64,000 nucleotides of DNA from the NCBI GenBank assembly GCA_030428255.1, contig JAUIBT010000002.1, positions 1-64,000 on the forward strand, written 5' to 3'. A program made the position numbers and the translations under genes. The notes below the pieces were generated by a model. It saw only the letters and a program-made list of their open reading frames with translations, was not told where the DNA came from and made no database searches. Below, piece by piece: positions 37,093 to 46,093 of this stretch (positions within the stretch are counted from its first letter, which is position 1; each line of letters opens with the position of its first letter). The DNA is from Alphaproteobacteria bacterium (GTDB lineage Bacteria > Pseudomonadota > Alphaproteobacteria > UBA7985 > JAUIBT01).

Positions 37093-37403
37093 GCCTCGTC
37101 CTCGGTCGGCTCCAGATCAAAGCGACGCGCGATCAGGGCTTGCAGCGCGTCGAGCGCCGGGCCAGCTTGCGGACCTTGGGCGCGGAACATCACCACCGCA
37201 CCTTGCGGAATGCGCAACTCCGTCACGTCCAGCAAGGAATCCGCTTCAGCCTCGCGCCCGTGGCGCTCCAGCAAGATCTGCGCGCGGTACTGCTCGACGC
37301 AGCGCACCATCTGAGTTGCGGCTGCCAGGTCGATGCCACGGCGGTTGAGGATCGTGGCCCGCATGCGGGTAGCGGCGGGTTCGGGCAGGCCGTTAGGCTG
37401 CAT
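37089..37403 (-). CDS. HPr-like protein lacking the phosphorylatable histidine
   Basis: The 104-residue product has the HPr fold pattern: RATILNRRGIDLAAATQMV (HPr has T-x-V-N-x-x-G-L-H-A-R-P/A-A), then ADSLLDVTELRIPQGAVVMFRAQGPQAGPALDALQALI. Asp25 (codon GAC, 37329-37331) stands where the active-site His15 would be, and the following Arg is Ala, so phosphotransfer from Enzyme I is not expected. The Ser region (EADSLLDV) is kept. The ATG at 37403 overlaps the rapZ end by 11 bases and has AAGGA 7 bases upstream. HPr is usual at this place in alphaproteobacteria, with hprK and EIIA, neither of which I find here. It may be a regulator that no longer carries phosphate. Confidence 0.72.
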   Translation of the reverse strand: MQPNGLPEPAATRMRATILNRRGIDLAAATQMVRCVEQYRAQILLERHGREAEADSLLDVTELRIPQGAVVMFRAQGPQAGPALDALQALIARRFDLEPTEDEA

Positions 37404-38427
37404 GCGACGGTCCTTTTTTCTGCTCGTCTTGCGGCGAAGAGGCCTCTGATGAGTGCGACGTGCCCTGGCTATCTGCGGGCGGCTCGAATTTGCTGAACAG
37501 GCCCAGGACCTGATGGCGCAAGCTGACGCGATAGCCGCGCTTGTTGGCCCAAGCCGCCAGGCGCTCAGCCATATAGACAGAGCGGTGCTTGCCCCCACTA
37601 CAGCCTACAGCGACCGTCAGGTAGGACTTGCCCTCCTGACCATAGCGGCGCAGCGATAGGCCCAACAAATCGGTCAAGCGCTTGAAATAGGCCTTAAAAT
37701 CTTCGTCTTCGCTGACGTAGCGCTGCACGGCGGGATCGCGCCCCGTCTGTGCACGCAGGTTCGGGTCATAGTGCGGGTTGCGCAAAAAGCGCACGTCAAA
37801 CACCAGATCGGCCGAGCGCGGCAGCCCGTCTTTATAGGCAAAGCTGATAAAATGCAGCGCCAAATCGCCCTGCAACAGCCCCACCACCCGCGAGGCCACC
37901 ATGTGGCGCAAGTCCGGAATGCCGGTGTGCGAGGTGTCGATCACCAAATCAGCTTGATCGCGCAGGCTGGCCATGAGCTGCCGCTCTTGGCCGATGCCGT
38001 CATTCAGCGGGCGGTCGGGCGCCAGCGGGTGACGACGGCGGGTCTCGTTAAAGCGGCGCTGCAACACCTCGTCGTCGGCGTCCAAGAACAGCAGCGTTAC
38101 TTGCAGACTGGACAAAGAGCGCATGGTGTTGACCAGGTCCAAGATCACCAAAGGCTCAAAACCGCGCGTGCGCACGTCCAAGCCCAAAGCCAGCGGCGCG
38201 CGGCCCGCAGTCCCGTCTTCGCCGCTAGAGCCCGCCAAAGCCTGCCCCCACAGATCCAGCGGCATGTTGTCGATGGCTTCGAAACTCAGGTCCTCAAGCG
38301 CGCGCAGCACCGACTGCTTGCCCGCCCCGGACATGCCAGTGACGATGATGACCTGGCGCTGGCCAGGGCTCACCGCTCGCGGCTCGTCGGCCTCGTCTGC
38401 GCTAGGGTGTGGTTCGGTCATACGCAT
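37393..38427 (-). CDS. rapZ: RNase adapter protein RapZ/YvcJ family
   Basis: RapZ-type proteins bind nucleotides and, in enterobacteria, present small RNAs to RNase E to control amino-sugar synthesis. The 344-residue protein has an N-terminal P-loop domain and the conserved C-terminal domain VAVGCSGGKHRSVYMAERLAAWANKRGYRVSLRHQ. The P-loop is GMSGAGKQ (about 31-38): the residue after Lys is Gln, where Ser or Thr normally helps bind Mg, followed by the usual S-x-L-R-A-L-E-D. Nucleotide handling may therefore differ. It lies between chvG (236-base gap) and the HPr-like gene, which overlaps its end. Confidence 0.92.
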   Translation of the reverse strand: MRMTEPHPSADEADEPRAVSPGQRQVIIVTGMSGAGKQSVLRALEDLSFEAIDNMPLDLWGQALAGSSGEDGTAGRAPLALGLDVRTRGFEPLVILDLVNTMRSLSSLQVTLLFLDADDEVLQRRFNETRRRHPLAPDRPLNDGIGQERQLMASLRDQADLVIDTSHTGIPDLRHMVASRVVGLLQGDLALHFISFAYKDGLPRSADLVFDVRFLRNPHYDPNLRAQTGRDPAVQRYVSEDEDFKAYFKRLTDLLGLSLRRYGQEGKSYLTVAVGCSGGKHRSVYMAERLAAWANKRGYRVSLRHQVLGLFSKFEPPADSQGTSHSSEASSPQDEQKKGPSHAA

Positions 38428-38663
38428 TCACTCAACAAGCAGCAGCACGTCGGTTATTCCGCCAGCTCATGCCACGCGCCCGCGTGCCGTCAGAGGCGAT
38501 GGCTCAGGCGATGGCTCAGGCCGCAATCCGGCGTCAGCGGCTAGGGTGTGAGAAGGGCAGGTCACGTCACAGATCCGGTGTTGGGCGCTCGCTAGGCGGC
38601 GAAAGGCAGGCGGCAAAGGGTCTGGGCATGTTAAGGGCATTGCACGGCCCAGAGCAAGGGGGC

Positions 38664-40463
38664 TCAACGCTCGGGCGCTGAGATTTCGGTTTCATTATTG
38701 CGGTCACGATAGGCCGGCAGCAACACTGAGAAGCGGGCACCGCGCGCCGCGCCACCCTCGTCGCGCAGGGTTTCCGCCCAGATCTGCCCCTTGTGGGCTT
38801 CGACGATCTGACGGCAGATTGACAGCCCCAGCCCCGAATGATTGCCAAAGCCTTGATGGTCCGGGCGGTCGGTGAAGAAGCGGCTGAAGATTTTTTCCTC
38901 TTTGCCATCGGGCAGGCCAGGGCCCTCATCTTCGACCATAATCAGGATTTGGCGGCCCTCGACACGATCAGCAAAGACGCGAATGCAAGACTTCGGTGGC
39001 GAGAAGCTGGCAGCGTTGGTGACCAAATTGCTCAGCACTTGGCCAAGGCGTCCTTCCAGGCCCAAGACGTTCAGCGCGTCACGCTCAGGCAGGTCCAACT
39101 CTAAGACCGGCCAGCCCTGTTTGCGGGTCATGTTGTAGGACTCTGAATAGGTACGAAGCATCTCAACAATCGACAAGCGTCTGCCGTTCGAGCGCGACAT
39201 CTCTGTATCAATGCGCGAGGCGTTGGAGATATCGGTGATCAAACGGTCCAAGCGGTCAACGTCGTTGATGATGATGTCAGCCAAGATTTTGAACTTCTCA
39301 GGATCTTTAACCATTTTGGCGGTCTCAACCGCCGAGCGCAAAGAGGTCAGCGGGTTCTTGATCTCATGGCTTACATCGGCAGCAAAGGACTCAATCGCGC
39401 TCAGGCGTTGCCACAGCGCGTTGGTCATCTCTCGCAGCGCCACCGACAGATCGCCGATTTCATCGTGGCGATAGGACAAGTCAGGAATCGTCACCTGGCG
39501 CGATTTGCCGGTGCGCACCAGGTCGGTGGCCAACGCCAGGCGGCGAATGGGGCGCGCGATGGTCCAGGCCAAATAGGCCGATAGCACCAGCGTCACCAGC
39601 GAGGCGACGGCCAGAATTTGCAAGATGAGCAATCGGACCGCGTTGACCTCGGCCTCGATCTCCGTTTGGTCGCGCGACAGCATCAAAGAGCCCAGCACGC
39701 GGCGATACGCGCGCACCGGCACCCCGACCGACACCACTAGATTGCCGCCATCGTCCACCCGAACTTGCGAGGACTGCACGCCCCTGAGCGCCGCATCGGC
39801 TTCTTCATAGCTGGCCGCGGTCTGGATCACGGGCTCAACATAAGCTGGCAGGTTTGAGCGGCGTGAGCCCAGGTCGAACAACCAGGTCAAGAAGGGCACG
39901 CCTTGATCATCGCGAATGGGCGAGACCTTGATCGGAATTGACGCGCGATGACCCAAGAAGCTGTCGGACAACAGCTCCCCGTCTGGGCGGAAGACCCGCA
40001 GGCGCGCGTTGGTGTTGCGCGCCAAAATCAGAGCCAGATAAGCCACGCGCTGCGATGACAGCTCCTGGCGGCCATCGTCCTGGGCAACCGCCCCGCCCTC
40101 GCCCAGCGAGTTGGCGATCAGCACTGCCTCGCGCCGCAGCGACTCGATTTCGGCTTCGATCAAGGCGTCGCGATAACGATCCGCCCACAAAAAGCCAAGC
40201 ACCGGGATGGCCACCACCACCAGGTTGATCAGCAGGATGCGGACATAGAGAAAAGACAGGCGCGATTCCTGCCAGGCCAAGCGCTTGGACTTGGGTCGCG
40301 CAAGATCGGTCAACAGATCGATGAGGCCCAAGAACTTGTTGCCCGCAAATCTGCTGCCGCCATGCAGGCTGCGCAAGGTTCGCCCGCTTGCGCCGCGCAT
40401 GCCTTGCCAGACGCGCAGCATTCCGCAGCGCGCGCGATCAAGAAAGGGGCGAGAACTGGACAA
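38664..40463 (-). CDS. chvG: Sensor histidine kinase ChvG
   Basis: ChvG senses acid or envelope stress in alphaproteobacteria and phosphorylates ChvI. The 599-residue protein has a first membrane helix near 70-90 (LSFLYVRILLINLVVVAIPVLGFL), a periplasmic stimulus-sensing domain, a second helix at about 275-300 (LLILQILAVASLVTLVLSAYLAW), a HAMP segment, the phosphoacceptor box FAADVSHEIKNPLTSLRSAVE and an ATPase domain with N box (LSNLVTNA) and G boxes (DEGPGLPDG, NHSGLGLSIC). It is separated from chvI by an unusually long 368-base gap that holds tandem repeats. Confidence 0.94.
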   Translation of the reverse strand: MSSSRPFLDRARCGMLRVWQGMRGASGRTLRSLHGGSRFAGNKFLGLIDLLTDLARPKSKRLAWQESRLSFLYVRILLINLVVVAIPVLGFLWADRYRDALIEAEIESLRREAVLIANSLGEGGAVAQDDGRQELSSQRVAYLALILARNTNARLRVFRPDGELLSDSFLGHRASIPIKVSPIRDDQGVPFLTWLFDLGSRRSNLPAYVEPVIQTAASYEEADAALRGVQSSQVRVDDGGNLVVSVGVPVRAYRRVLGSLMLSRDQTEIEAEVNAVRLLILQILAVASLVTLVLSAYLAWTIARPIRRLALATDLVRTGKSRQVTIPDLSYRHDEIGDLSVALREMTNALWQRLSAIESFAADVSHEIKNPLTSLRSAVETAKMVKDPEKFKILADIIINDVDRLDRLITDISNASRIDTEMSRSNGRRLSIVEMLRTYSESYNMTRKQGWPVLELDLPERDALNVLGLEGRLGQVLSNLVTNAASFSPPKSCIRVFADRVEGRQILIMVEDEGPGLPDGKEEKIFSRFFTDRPDHQGFGNHSGLGLSICRQIVEAHKGQIWAETLRDEGGAARGARFSVLLPAYRDRNNETEISAPER

Positions 40464-40831
40464 GCGAGACGGACTTCCTTGGTTGAAGAGCCAGACCGGT
40501 GAGGTTGGACCGCCAAGACGGCAGTATTGCGACCATTGAAGCCCACTTCAAGGCCGACTTTACAGGCCGACTTTACAGGCCGACTTTACAGGCCGAATGA
40601 GAGGGCCAGCCAGGCAGCCTGCTGGGCGCTGCCCGGTTAGGCGCCGGGATAGTGAGCGTCCTGGTCGCCAAAGGCAAACCGGTAAGACCCCAAGGCTTGA
40701 GGTATCAGCCGCTATCACACCCCGCCGAACATGCCCGCGCACCGCAGACCGTCGCGCGGCCAAGCCATGCGTGTCCAAGTCGTAAGAACCCAAACCACCA
40801 AATACCCAACTACAGGGAGCGGCCAGAGATG
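40464..40831. other. chvI-chvG intergenic stretch
   Basis: These 368 bases separate chvI from chvG, where many relatives have a short gap. Besides the 13-bp repeats at 40551-40597 I see no gene. The spacing leaves room for a separate chvG promoter, but I cannot point to clear -35 and -10 boxes. Confidence 0.6.
40551..40597. repeat. 13-bp tandem repeat (3.6 copies) upstream of chvG
   Basis: Three perfect copies of AGGCCGACTTTAC (40551-40563, 40564-40576, 40577-40589) are followed by a partial fourth copy. They lie 88 bases before the chvG start, so they could carry regulator sites or be a neutral minisatellite. Confidence 0.9.
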
Positions 40832-41533
40832 TTAGGCGTCGCGGTAGCGATAGCCTACGCCATAGAGGGTCTCAATCTGATTGAACTCATCGTCGGTCTG
40901 CTTGAATTTCTTGCGCAGGCGCTTAATGTGCGAATCAATGGTGCGATCATCGACATAGATGTGCTCGCCATAGGCCGCGTCCATCAGTTGATCGCGGGTC
41001 TTGACGTGCCCAGGGCGCGCCACCAGCGATTTGAGGATCAAGAACTCGGTCACTGTCAGCGTGACAGGCGTGTCCTTCCACAAGCACTGGTGCTTGATGG
41101 GGTCCAAAGTCAGATGGCCACGCACCAGCGCCTCTTCGCTCTTCTCCGAAGAGGCCGCCTCGCTGGCGGCCTGCTTGCGGCGCAGAATCGCGCGGACCCG
41201 CTCGATCAGTAGGCGGTGGCTAAAGGGCTTGGTGATGTAGTCATCCGCCCCCATGCGCAGGCCCAAAACCTGGTCAACTTCGGTGTCAGCCGAAGTCAAG
41301 AAGATCACAGGAACGTTGGATTGGCTGCGCAGGCGGTTCATGACCTCAATGCCGTCCATACGGGGCATTTTGATGTCCAAGATCACCAGGTCAACCGGCT
41401 GAACGGCAAGGGTCTTCAGCGCTTCGGAGCCATCGGTAAAGCTGCGAACGACAAAGCCTTCGTTTTCAAGACTGATGGCAACAGAGGTCAAAATATTGCG
41501 GTCATCATCGACCAAAGCGATGGTGTGTTGCAC
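40832..41533 (-). CDS. chvI: Response regulator ChvI (OmpR family)
   Basis: The 233-residue protein has a receiver domain ([23 protein letters not shown]; phosphoacceptor Asp in [17 protein letters not shown]; Thr/Lys in VIFLTSAD and [22 protein letters not shown]) and an OmpR-type winged helix ([52 protein letters not shown]), the exact form seen in ChvI. It starts with GTG at 41533, with AGGGA about 10 bases upstream. In relatives pckA is divergent to chvI; it is not present in this window. Confidence 0.95.
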   Translation of the reverse strand: MQHTIALVDDDRNILTSVAISLENEGFVVRSFTDGSEALKTLAVQPVDLVILDIKMPRMDGIEVMNRLRSQSNVPVIFLTSADTEVDQVLGLRMGADDYITKPFSHRLLIERVRAILRRKQAASEAASSEKSEEALVRGHLTLDPIKHQCLWKDTPVTLTVTEFLILKSLVARPGHVKTRDQLMDAAYGEHIYVDDRTIDSHIKRLRKKFKQTDDEFNQIETLYGVGYRYRDA

Positions 41534-41885
41534 GGTAATTTGTCCCTATAGGTGGGCGTTAAAACAAACAAATGGGCCGTAGGCGGCTCAAATACTGCCC
41601 CTCAGGCTTGGGCAAGCGTCCCGCAAAAGCAAGACAATGTGGCAGGACAGCCCCAAATAGGCTGCAATTTCGCCGTCAAAGCCTCTGTCAGCCGGACCCG
41701 CATCACGCTTGAGGTTGATTGCCGATTTCAGTCCTTCAACCAGGACTAAGGTTTGTGCCTCATTTGCTGACCAAGGGGTGGGTTTTGAGGCAACGTCGCC
41801 TGCACGCTCCGCCCCTGAGGTACGGGTTCGACAAAATGGGCGGCTCAGCAGCTGCATGGCGCGCGCCTGCGCATTGGCACACCAT
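41534..41885. other. Intergenic stretch upstream of chvI
   Basis: Roughly 350 bases without a supported gene. The part nearest chvI should hold its promoter and leader. Frames crossing this stretch are fragments or shadows of the monooxygenase-like gene. No repeat or hairpin stands out. Confidence 0.5.
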
Positions 41886-42191
41886 CTAGGGACCCACTGT
41901 TCCCAAGAGTTCAAACTGTTCGAGGCTTGTAGCAGCGATGAGGTGGCGCTCTTCGGGCTCGATCCGCGCTTCGATCCAATTGTCGCCGGCAAAAGCTTTG
42001 ATCGCGTCCAAGTCGCGCCAGGGCATCGTCATGCAAAACGTATTGGGATCGCCCTGCCATGGTTTGCCTGCGGCCACCCAAACCAAGCCGTCTTGGCGCT
42101 TGAGCAGCGGCAGGATGTGGTCACGAAAGATAGGCTCAAACTCTTCGGCTTTGCCATCGTGGACGGTCAAACGGAACTGTCGAAGTAACAT
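41886..42191 (-). CDS. ABM-superfamily small monooxygenase-like protein
   Basis: The 101-residue product (MLLRQFRLTVHDGKAEEFEPIFRDHILPLLKRQDGLVWVAAGKP...) has the ferredoxin-like antibiotic biosynthesis monooxygenase pattern: an N-terminal strand, a helix with F-x-x-x-x-x-x-I-x-P-x-L, G-L-x-W-V, and a late helix (WRDLDAIKAFAGDNW). Such dimeric proteins act on quinones or heme, or have no enzyme activity. The ATG at 42191 is chosen over one 13 codons upstream because a GGGAG site precedes it. It stands alone, so substrate cannot be inferred. Confidence 0.7.
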   Translation of the reverse strand: MLLRQFRLTVHDGKAEEFEPIFRDHILPLLKRQDGLVWVAAGKPWQGDPNTFCMTMPWRDLDAIKAFAGDNWIEARIEPEERHLIAATSLEQFELLGTVGP

Positions 42192-42318
42192 CTGGGCTTT
42201 CTCCCGAATTTCCAGCACCAGCCAAAGCATACCACAGCGCAGTGGGATCGAGCACCCCGATGCGCTCGAGGGCTTGGCGTGGCCGTTGTTAGCGGGAAGA
42301 GCGAGCCGCGCGCGTCGG

Positions 42319-42765
42319 CTAGACCAGCATGTCGTAGGTCACCCAGCTCGTCGCCAAGGCCCGCTTGTCGTACAGACCGCGCGCGCGGTCGTTATCCTGA
42401 GCCGTGATCCAGCGCACCAAGCCCATACCGCGCTCTGCCGCCATGGCCGATAGGGCCTCCAGCAGGGCCTCGCCGATCCCCTGCCCGCGCGCCTCAGGTG
42501 CAGTATAGAGATCGTCCAAAAACAGCCCCATGCCACCCGCCAAGGGCCGCGCAAAGGCGCGGTGATGCGCCAGCGCGATCAAGCGCCCCTCCTGCTCGAC
42601 CACCAGCCCGCCGACCTCGTGCTCGGGATCGATCAGCCAGGACCAGACCAGGGCCAATTTTTCTGGCGTCATCGGCACGTCATAGAAATCGGCGTACCCG
42701 CGATACAGCGCCTCCCACTGGTCGCGATCTGTTTCGGCGGTAATGGGCTGAATGCGAAAGGCCAT
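42319..42765 (-). CDS. GNAT N-acetyltransferase
   Basis: The 148-residue protein starts MAFRIQPITAETDRDQWEALYRGYADFY and has the acetyl-CoA loop EARGQGIGEALLEAL and the C-terminal W-x-T-A-x-x-N-x-x-A-R-x-L-Y-D. The pattern resembles GNAT proteins acting on small amines or amino acids, but substrate is not predictable. ATG 42765 has AGGAG 11 bases upstream. A longer frame from 42846 is unlikely. It is divergent from the Atm1-type exporter gene 143 bases away. Confidence 0.85.
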   Translation of the reverse strand: MAFRIQPITAETDRDQWEALYRGYADFYDVPMTPEKLALVWSWLIDPEHEVGGLVVEQEGRLIALAHHRAFARPLAGGMGLFLDDLYTAPEARGQGIGEALLEALSAMAAERGMGLVRWITAQDNDRARGLYDKRALATSWVTYDMLV

Positions 42766-42908
42766 GGGTAGAGCGCTCCTGTTTGCAGCTTGCTGGCGAC
42801 TGATCGTGCGGCAAGATCTTGCCAAGGCGGCAGCCATACCACACATTAACGCATTGACTAGACCCTGGCGGCGCGCGGCGCGGCCTTCGCATCAAGAAGG
42901 ACCCTTGC

Positions 42909-44738
42909 ATGGCCCGACCTTCCGCCGACGCCCACCTGGGCCCTGACAGCCAGAAAACCAATCAGTGGGGAACGCTGCGTGCGCTGTTTCCCTATCTGTG
43001 GCCTAAGGACAGTTGGTTCCTGCGAAGCCTGGTGATGATCGCCATGGTGGCGCTGGTCATCTCCAAGGCTGCCAACTTGCTGGTGCCGATCCTGCTGGGC
43101 TGGACGGTCGATGCGGTCAGCGCCATTGAGCGCGACTTGACGCTGTTGTTGCCCATTGGCTTGATTTTGGCCTATGGCGTGATGCGCGTTGCGCCGCAGG
43201 CCTTGGGCGAATTGCGCGATGCGGTCTTTACGCCGGTTGCCGCCCACGCCATTCGCGCCATTGCCCTTTCGACCTTCAAGCACCTGCACGCCCTGTCGCT
43301 GCGCTTCCACCTGGATCGCCAAACCGGCGGGCTGTCACGGGTGATCGAGCGCGGAACACGCGGTATCGAATTCTTGTTGAACTTCATGCTGTTCAACATC
43401 ATCCCGACGCTGATCGAGATCATCTTGGCCTGTGGCTATTTGTGGTGGAAGTTCGATTGGCGCTATGCAGCGGTGACCATGATCGCCCTGTCGTCTTACA
43501 TCCTCTTCACCATTGTCGTCACCGAATGGCGGCTGAAATATCGCCGTGAAATGAACAAGCAGGACAACGAGGCCAACACCAAAGCCATCGACAGCTTGCT
43601 GAACTTCGAGACCGTCAAATATTTCAACAACGAGGGGCACGAGGCGGCGCGCTACGACAGCTCGCTGCGCAACTATCAGCGTGCCTACATCCGCTCGCGG
43701 ATTTCTTTGTCATCGCTGAACGTTGGCCAAGGCATCATCATCGCGATTGGCGCTACCTTGCTAATGCTGATGGCCGCCACCGATGTGAAAGCTGGCCAGG
43801 CCACGGCGGGCGATTTCGTATCCGCCAACGTGCTGTTGATCCAACTCTATTTGCCGCTCAACTTCCTGGGTTTTGTCTACCGCGAGATCAAGCAGTCGCT
43901 GGTCGATATCGAGCAAATGATGAACCTGCTTGGCGTCAACCAAGAGGTTGAGGATGCCCCCGGCGCGCAGCCCCTGCACCTGGACGGCGCGGCGCTTGAG
44001 TTCGACGGCGTGCGCTTTGCCTACAACAAAGAGCGCCAGATCTTGCACGATTTGAATTTCCGCGTCGAGCCGGGACAGACCCTGGCCATTGTCGGACCGT
44101 CGGGCTCGGGCAAATCCACCATCGGGCGGCTGCTATACCGCTTTTATGACGTGCAGGAGGGAGCGATTAAGATCGACGACCAAGACCTGCGCGACGTCCA
44201 GCAGGGCAGCCTGCGCGAGGCCATCGGCATCGTACCGCAAGACACGGTTTTGTTTAACGACAGCATTTTCTACAACATCGCCTACGGCAAGGTGGGTGCC
44301 AGCCGCGAAGAGGTAGAGCGCGCCGCCAAGCTGGCCCAGATCCACGACTTTATCTTGGGCCTTCCCGACGGCTATGACACCACGGTCGGCGAGCGCGGCT
44401 TGAAACTGTCCGGCGGCGAGCGCCAACGCGTTGCCATAGCCCGCACCATCTTGAAAGACCCCAAACTATTGCTGTTCGATGAGGCCACCTCGGCGCTGGA
44501 TTCTGCGACGGAAAAAGAGATCCAAAGCGCCCTGCGCCAGGTCTCTCGCGGCCGCACTACCCTGGTGATTGCCCACCGCCTATCCACCGTGGTTGACGCC
44601 GATCAAATCATCGTCCTAAAGGATGGCCATGTGGTTGAGACCGGCACCCACGACGCCTTGCTGGGCAAGGCTGGGGTCTACGCCAACATGTGGTTCTTGC
44701 AGCAAGAAGCCAAGGATGGCGAAACGGCCACGCTCTGA
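42909..44738 (+). CDS. Atm1/ABCB7-type ABC exporter
   Basis: The 609-residue half-transporter has a six-helix ABC membrane domain (about 40-330) and an ATPase domain with GPSGSGKST, Q-loop IVPQDTVLFND, signature LSGGERQRVAI and Walker B LLLFDEATSALD. The segments ERGTRGIEFLLNFMLFNIIPT and NKQDNEANTKAIDSLLNFETVKYFNNE are characteristic of the Atm1 group, which exports glutathione-linked sulfur, Fe-S related species or metals from the matrix or cytoplasm. The cargo here is unknown. It is a single plus-strand gene ending 160 bases before convergent tRNA-Phe. Confidence 0.93.
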   Translation: MARPSADAHLGPDSQKTNQWGTLRALFPYLWPKDSWFLRSLVMIAMVALVISKAANLLVPILLGWTVDAVSAIERDLTLLLPIGLILAYGVMRVAPQALGELRDAVFTPVAAHAIRAIALSTFKHLHALSLRFHLDRQTGGLSRVIERGTRGIEFLLNFMLFNIIPTLIEIILACGYLWWKFDWRYAAVTMIALSSYILFTIVVTEWRLKYRREMNKQDNEANTKAIDSLLNFETVKYFNNEGHEAARYDSSLRNYQRAYIRSRISLSSLNVGQGIIIAIGATLLMLMAATDVKAGQATAGDFVSANVLLIQLYLPLNFLGFVYREIKQSLVDIEQMMNLLGVNQEVEDAPGAQPLHLDGAALEFDGVRFAYNKERQILHDLNFRVEPGQTLAIVGPSGSGKSTIGRLLYRFYDVQEGAIKIDDQDLRDVQQGSLREAIGIVPQDTVLFNDSIFYNIAYGKVGASREEVERAAKLAQIHDFILGLPDGYDTTVGERGLKLSGGERQRVAIARTILKDPKLLLFDEATSALDSATEKEIQSALRQVSRGRTTLVIAHRLSTVVDADQIIVLKDGHVVETGTHDALLGKAGVYANMWFLQQEAKDGETATL

Positions 44739-44899
44739 ACACCGAGGCTTTGCGAGGCGGTGGCCGCTTGTCGCCGCCATGCAGGCCACAGCGGTGCGCG
44801 GCCTTCGCTACCCGAGGTGCACAGCGTCTTGGCAGCGAAAATCACTGACGCTCAGCACGGGCTAGGCGTTTCAATTATTACTGATTTTCGAAGGAATAA

Positions 44900-44975
44900 T
44901 GGTGCCAGGAGGCGGACTTGAACCGCCGACACACGGATTTTCAATCCGTTGCTCTACCAACTGAGCTATCCCGGC
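44900..44975 (-). tRNA. tRNA-Phe (GAA anticodon)
   Basis: On the minus strand the sequence reads GCCGGGATAGCTCAGTTGG...ACGGATTGAAAATCCGT...GGCGGTTCAAGTCCGCC...TCCTGGCACCA. The 7-bp acceptor stem (one G-T pair), D arm, anticodon loop TTGAAAA (GAA) and T arm are intact, and the CCA end is encoded. Length is 76 bases. Confidence 0.97.
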
Positions 44976-45258
44976 ATCCGGCAGGCGCCACATCTGTTAG
45001 CGCCGTGAGCCCCGCTTATAGAAAAGCGCCATACGGCTGTCTAGCTCTTTTTTCGGCCGTGCAGCGAAAGTTGCCGGGCCTCAATTTCTGAGGCGGTTCG
45101 CGCCCCAGCGTTTATCACTTTCGCGTTAAATCAAGTGATCTATAACTTTTGTCTGGTAGTGCTAGAATACGCATGCAAGTCTGAAGGCAATGACCTTGCA
45201 GTGCCTCTGGTCTCGCGAGGCGCGCACCGCACAATCAACAGCTAGATCGGGAGACCCC
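44976..45258. other. Region between tRNA-Phe and the isomerase gene
   Basis: These 283 bases hold the upstream region of tRNA-Phe (minus) and of the DsbA-fold isomerase gene (plus). A TAGAAT hexamer at about 45162 could be a -10 element, but no convincing -35 is at the right spacing. No gene is seen. Confidence 0.4.
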
Positions 45259-45903
45259 ATGCTTACGCTCGACTACTATTTCACGCTTATCTCGCCCTTC
45301 AGTTTTTTGGGCCATGACCGCCTGCGCACGATCGTTGAGCCCTTCGATATCCGCCTGAATTACAAGCCGCTGCGCCTGGGACAGCTCTTTGAACAAACCG
45401 GCGGCCTGCCGCCTGCCAAGCGCCACCCTAGCCGTCAGGCTTGGCGGTTTTCAGAACTTGAGCGCTGGTCCAAGCATCTGGCCACCCCCATCGTGCTGCG
45501 CCCACGGCATTTCCCGGCAAACGACGCGGTGGCCAACGCGATTGTTGGGCTGTTGGGGCAAGACGACCCCAGGCTGGCTGGCAAGCTGGCGCAGGCCTTT
45601 CACGCACTGGTCTGGCAAGACGAGGGCGACATCGCTGACGAAGCGGCGGTCGCCCAGGTGCTTACGCGATTTGAGCTGCCCGCAAGCGACTGGCTGGAGC
45701 GCGCACAGGGCGAGGGTGCCGCTCTGCTTGACAGCAATACCCAAGAAGCCCTTGAGCGCGGGGTGTTCGGCGCGCCCAGTTACATTCTGGGCCAGGAGCT
45801 GTTTTGGGGTCAAGATCGCTTGGATTTCTTGCAGGAGGCCGTGCAGCGGGCGGTGTCCAACTCTTTGGCACATCGGGTCAGCCAATCCAATTCCGCGTCC
45901 TGA
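45259..45903 (+). CDS. 2-hydroxychromene-2-carboxylate isomerase-like DsbA-fold protein
   Basis: The 214-residue protein begins MLTLDYYFTLISPFSFLGHDRL; Ser in SPFSFLG is where the DsbA-type CxxC would be, and glutathione-dependent HCCA isomerases have S-P-x-S. KRHPSRQAWRFSELERWSKHL, and GVFGAPSYILGQELFWGQDRLDFL near the end, are typical. Known members isomerise an aromatic ring-cleavage intermediate with glutathione; many homologues act in unknown thiol chemistry. The ATG is preceded by GGGAGA. No aromatic degradation genes are nearby, so the label is by family only. Confidence 0.85.
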   Translation: MLTLDYYFTLISPFSFLGHDRLRTIVEPFDIRLNYKPLRLGQLFEQTGGLPPAKRHPSRQAWRFSELERWSKHLATPIVLRPRHFPANDAVANAIVGLLGQDDPRLAGKLAQAFHALVWQDEGDIADEAAVAQVLTRFELPASDWLERAQGEGAALLDSNTQEALERGVFGAPSYILGQELFWGQDRLDFLQEAVQRAVSNSLAHRVSQSNSAS

Positions 45904-46093
45904 CGCCGGGGCAGCCTTGGTCGCGGGCGACGCGGGCGGCCTAACGCCTGCGGATCAAAAAATACGGTGAGCAAAGGCTTGCAATACGGCTATCCCAGGT
46001 TGATGAATGGGGCAACCCCATAGCTGGCAAGCTGAAAGCTGGTGCGCCGATCTGCACCCATAACGCCAGCGCCACGGCTCGAACGGAGGCCTT

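Noticed and set aside
38428-38663. Degenerate hprK between chvG and rapZ
   Set aside because: No P-loop or HPrK signature appears in any frame of the 236-base gap. It contains only a 12-bp duplication.
41588-41992. Minus-strand 134-residue frame before chvI
   Set aside because: It overlaps the monooxygenase-like gene in another frame and has no ribosome site or family likeness.
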